Source of the DNA: CAWUEZ02 sp963921355
GTDB lineage: Bacteria; Pseudomonadota; Alphaproteobacteria; Thalassobaculales; Thalassobaculaceae
Length of the DNA stretch: 64,000 nucleotides
Reading direction: 5' to 3'
NCBI GenBank assembly: GCA_963921355.3
Contig: OZ001190.1
Location: 992,001-1,056,000 of the forward strand
Part shown: positions 61,701 through 64,000 of the stretch, piece after piece
Layout of the letters: each line of letters starts with the position of its first letter
How positions within the stretch are numbered: the first letter of the stretch is position 1
Notes under the pieces: model-generated
The model's input: only the letters and a program-made list of their open reading frames with translations
Database searches by the model: none
What the model was told of the DNA's origin: nothing
Translations under genes and position numbers: made by a program

Positions 61701-62291
61701 GTGATATCGACAACGTTCAAGGCGCTCACCGGGGCTGTGCTCGCAGTCTTGCTTGTGGCATGCGCCGGACAGCAGTTCGAGCGGATCCCCAACAGCGAAC
61801 TGGTGCTGAACCAGACGACGATGACTGAGATCTCGGCACGGCTCGGCAAACCGTATACCAAGGTCACCAGCCTCAAGAACGGTGAACAGATCCAGTCCCG
61901 GGTCTACAGCTTCGCAACAACGCTGACGGCACCTGGATTGCTCGTCGGTATGGCATCTGACCGGACCCAGACCTTCCAGTTCCACGAAGGCAAGCTCGTC
62001 GGCTACGAGTACTCGAGCAACTTTTCCTCCGATTCGACCCGCTTCGACGACACGGTCATCTCCGGATTTAAGGAAGGCCGGACGACACGTGCGGACGTGA
62101 TCCGGGCCCTGGGCGAGCCGGTCGGAGAAAGTACCTACCCGGTCGTCGATACGCCGGGTGACCGCGCCATCCGTTATGTCTTCGCCGTGACCCTGCCGAG
62201 CCTGAAGAGGGTCAGCAAATCACTGACCGTCGAGTTCGGTCCCGACGACGTTGCCAAGAAGATCAGTTTCGCCGAGAGCAACCCGCGGTGA
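61701..62291 (+). CDS. SmpA/BamE-fold-like lipoprotein (second of a paralogous pair)
   Basis: 196 residues from GTG 61701, with AGGAGG 6 nt upstream. Lipobox LLVAC (Cys 21). It keeps the first gene's plan: VLNQTTMTEISARLGKPYT, SDSTRFDDTVISGFKEGRTTRADVIRALGEPVGE, and a final LTVEFGPDDVAKKISF, against LVVVFGPDDVVRKITL in the first. It arose by tandem duplication. A longer frame to 61647 overlaps the upstream gene but lacks a good ribosome-binding site. Confidence 0.82.
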   Translation: MISTTFKALTGAVLAVLLVACAGQQFERIPNSELVLNQTTMTEISARLGKPYTKVTSLKNGEQIQSRVYSFATTLTAPGLLVGMASDRTQTFQFHEGKLVGYEYSSNFSSDSTRFDDTVISGFKEGRTTRADVIRALGEPVGESTYPVVDTPGDRAIRYVFAVTLPSLKRVSKSLTVEFGPDDVAKKISFAESNPR

Positions 62292-62441
62292 TTTGACGGG
62301 GCGGCGCCGGTGTAGTCCGGACCTGGAGTGGTGGGCGTCCAGCCTTTCACTCCTGCCCAATTGGACGCTTCTCCCCGCGCTGTCTTCCGCCGACGCTCTC
62401 GGACATCCTGCAGTCCCAAGAGTTCGGAGGATTTGGTTGCC

Positions 62442-63200
62442 ATGGACCTGCAACTGTCCGGCAAGACCGTGATGATCACCGGGGCGACCGCCGGCATCGG
62501 TCGCGCCGCGGCCCGGCTGTTCGCGAAGGAGGACGTCACGCTGATCCTCAGCGGCCGCCGAGAAGACGCCCTGGCCGCGCTGGCCGACGAGATCGCCGGT
62601 ACCGGGGTGCCGCGGCCGATGGTCGTCGCCGGCGATCTCGACAGCCAGGAGAGCTGCGACCGGGTCGCCGCCCGGGCCCTGGATATGGCGGACGGCACAA
62701 TCGACGTGCTGTTCAACAATGCCGGTGCCTCCAGCCCGATGGAGGATCCGTGGGATGAGGCGCAGTGGGCGGCGGCCCACCAGCTCAATTTCGTGGCGGC
62801 CCGCCTGATCACGGCCCGGATCGCGCCTGGTATGCAGACCCGGGGCTGGGGTCGCATCATCAACGTTACCGGCGCCATGGTTGCGCCGTCCCCGAATGCC
62901 GCCGCCCCGGCGAAAGCGGCGCTTCAGTCCTGGTCGCGGGCGCTGGCGATCCAGCTGGCGCCGTCGGGTGTGACCGTCAACACGATCGCGCCCGGACGGA
63001 TCAGCACGGAGCAGATCAACAACAAGCTGCACCCGACCGCGGAAAGCCGGCAGGCCTATATCGACCGCTTCATTCCCGCCGGTTACTTCGGCGAACCCGA
63101 AGACCTGGCGGTCCTCGCGGTGTTCCTGGCATCACCGGTCGCGCGCTACATAAACGGGGCTGCGATCCCGGTGGATGGCGCGATGCTTCGAATAAGTTAG
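62442..63200 (+). CDS. SDR-family protein lacking catalytic Ser and Tyr
   Basis: 252 residues from ATG 62442. A Rossmann fold with TGATAGIGRAAARLF (nucleotide-binding TGxxxGIG, residues 13-20), NNAG at about 92-95, and the C-terminal AIPVDGAML. The active-site stretch reads NVTGAMVAPSPNAAAPAKAA. The Tyr normally four residues before Lys158 is Ala154, and the Ser position is Gly144. The Lys remains. Catalysis by the usual SDR mechanism is therefore not expected. It ends four bases into the end of the convergent cupin gene. Confidence 0.82.
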   Translation: MDLQLSGKTVMITGATAGIGRAAARLFAKEDVTLILSGRREDALAALADEIAGTGVPRPMVVAGDLDSQESCDRVAARALDMADGTIDVLFNNAGASSPMEDPWDEAQWAAAHQLNFVAARLITARIAPGMQTRGWGRIINVTGAMVAPSPNAAAPAKAALQSWSRALAIQLAPSGVTVNTIAPGRISTEQINNKLHPTAESRQAYIDRFIPAGYFGEPEDLAVLAVFLASPVARYINGAAIPVDGAMLRIS

Positions 63201-63577
63201 GCCGGCGCCAGCCGTTTCAGATCCGTAACGGTCAGGTCGCTGTCGGCATCGCCGGTGTTCAGGGTGGTTGCCGGTTCGACCATCAGCACCACCGGTTCCG
63301 GCGTCAGCGACCGCGGGCGGTGCTCGACCCCCTTCGGCACCACCAGGAAATCGCCGTCGCCGAGCTCGACGCTGCCGTCGCGGAAATCGATGGCGATCCG
63401 GCCGCGCAGCACCAGGAAGGCTTCGTCCTCATGCGTGTGGGCGTGCCAGTCGAAGGTCTCGCCGAACTTGGCGACCTTGACCTGGGACTCGTTGACGTCA
63501 CCGACCACATGCGGATCGAAGACCTTGGTGATCTGCCGATCGGCCGCCGCCACGATGTTGAGCTTGCTCGGGGGCAT
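63197..63577 (-). CDS. Cupin-domain protein
   Basis: 126 residues. The cupin metal motif is FDWHAHTHEDEAFLVLRGRIAIDF (HxH...E), with the second conserved region GDFLVVPKGVEHRPRS. All ligands (two His, Glu, His) are present, so a metal-binding beta barrel is likely. Catalytic role unknown. It lies between gshB and the convergent SDR gene. Confidence 0.88.
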   Translation of the reverse strand: MPPSKLNIVAAADRQITKVFDPHVVGDVNESQVKVAKFGETFDWHAHTHEDEAFLVLRGRIAIDFRDGSVELGDGDFLVVPKGVEHRPRSLTPEPVVLMVEPATTLNTGDADSDLTVTDLKRLAPA

Positions 63578-63624
63578 CGCTGGGTCCTCCCTAAAGCCGG
63601 TCCATGCCTACAGCCGCGCCTCGC

Positions 63625-64000
63625 CTAAAGTCTGGCTTCAATCGCGTCCCACAGCATCGCCGGTACGTCGATGCCGTCGAAGCGGCTGAGTTCCTGGATG
63701 CCGGTCGGTGAGGTCACGTTGATCTCGGTGAGGTAATCGCCGATCACGTCGATGCCGACGAAGATCTGGCCGCGCTTCTTCAACTCCGGGCCGATGATCT
63801 CGCATATTTCGTGGTCGCGCTGGGTCATATCGCATTTCACCGCCCGGCCGCCGACATGCATGTTGGAGCGCGCCTCCCCCTCGGCCGGGATCCGGTTGAT
63901 GGCGCCGACCCCTTTGCCGTCAACCAGGATCACCCGCTTGTCGCCCTGGCGCACGGCGGGCAGGTACTGCTGCAGGATCACCGGCTCGCGGGAGAACTGG
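63625..64000 (-). CDS. gshB: Glutathione synthetase, C-terminal part, 5' end outside window
   Basis: The minus-strand frame is open to the last bases (FSREPVILQQYLPAV continues upstream beyond 64000), so this is the last 124 residues or so. The ATP-grasp end is clear: QQYLPAVRQGDKRVILVDGKG, GAINRIPAEGEARSNMHVGG, FVGIDVIGDYLTEINVTSPTG. These match GshB, which joins glycine to gamma-glutamylcysteine using ATP. The start is outside the window. Confidence 0.93.
   Translation of the reverse strand, partial: QFSREPVILQQYLPAVRQGDKRVILVDGKGVGAINRIPAEGEARSNMHVGGRAVKCDMTQRDHEICEIIGPELKKRGQIFVGIDVIGDYLTEINVTSPTGIQELSRFDGIDVPAMLWDAIEARL

Noticed and set aside
1..64000. CRISPR arrays, prophage and insertion sequences
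   Set aside because: I saw no regularly spaced direct repeats of CRISPR length, no transposase or integrase, and no phage genes. The 153-bp tandem repeat is not a CRISPR.

Overview
This is 64 kb of a GC-rich (roughly two-thirds G+C by eye) alphaproteobacterial chromosome. The gene order points to the Rhodospirillales and relatives: rho-hemJ-hemE facing ppsR-maf-coaE-dnaQ, then secB, fxsA, Tim44-like and mltA, then hslVU beside hisB-hisH-hisA-hisF-hisE, with mnmE-mnmG-rsmG-parA-parB nearby. I saw no phage, insertion sequence or CRISPR array. The window looks like core chromosome close to the replication origin.

Layout. 0-6 kb: a TPR protein, ispE, three adjacent genes that share a PodJ-type N-terminal module, and tRNA-Gln. 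6-16.5 kb: a membrane adenylate cyclase, a methyltransferase, an MBL-fold hydrolase, an MFS transporter, a CenR-like regulator, a DUF427 gene broken by a stop codon, an esterase, a RibA with a degenerate RibB-like front half, a gene behind a sigma-54-type promoter, an L,D-transpeptidase and a TIGR02466 oxygenase. 16.4-21.6 kb, minus strand: a PLP-binding YggS protein, a TPR/2OG-oxygenase protein, two tandem sulfotransferases and a porin. 21.9-26.6 kb: a DUF3576 lipoprotein, leuS, lptE and holA. 26.6-33.4 kb: parB, parA, frameshifted rsmG, mnmG and mnmE, then ogt, with three parS sites. 33.5-45.5 kb: small metabolic enzymes, rho, hemJ, hemE, a candidate origin, ppsR-maf-coaE-dnaQ, secB, a phosphatase, fxsA, a Tim44-domain gene and mltA. 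45.7-49.6 kb: lutABC, smr and an XRE regulator. 49.6-50.05 kb: a 153-bp tandem repeat. 50.05-56.3 kb: hslUV, then a his operon with a GNAT gene inside it. 56.3-56.6 kb: a second origin-like region with three perfect DnaA boxes. 56.6-64 kb: a pentapeptide-repeat protein, a frameshifted DUF3179 gene, comM, two paralogous lipoproteins, an unusual SDR, a cupin and the 3' end of gshB.

How it works together. ParA, ParB and three parS sites within 3.2 kb form a complete chromosome segregation locus. Two intergenic regions compete as the origin. One is hemE/ppsR (38.65-39.06 kb), the position known in Caulobacter and Rickettsia, where transcription diverges. The other is 56.29-56.53 kb, which has much better DnaA boxes and an AT-rich core. 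ParB has an unusually long acidic C-terminal tail. The two frameshifts (rsmG and the DUF3179 gene) both look like single-base deletions, so sequencing error must be excluded before calling these genes dead.
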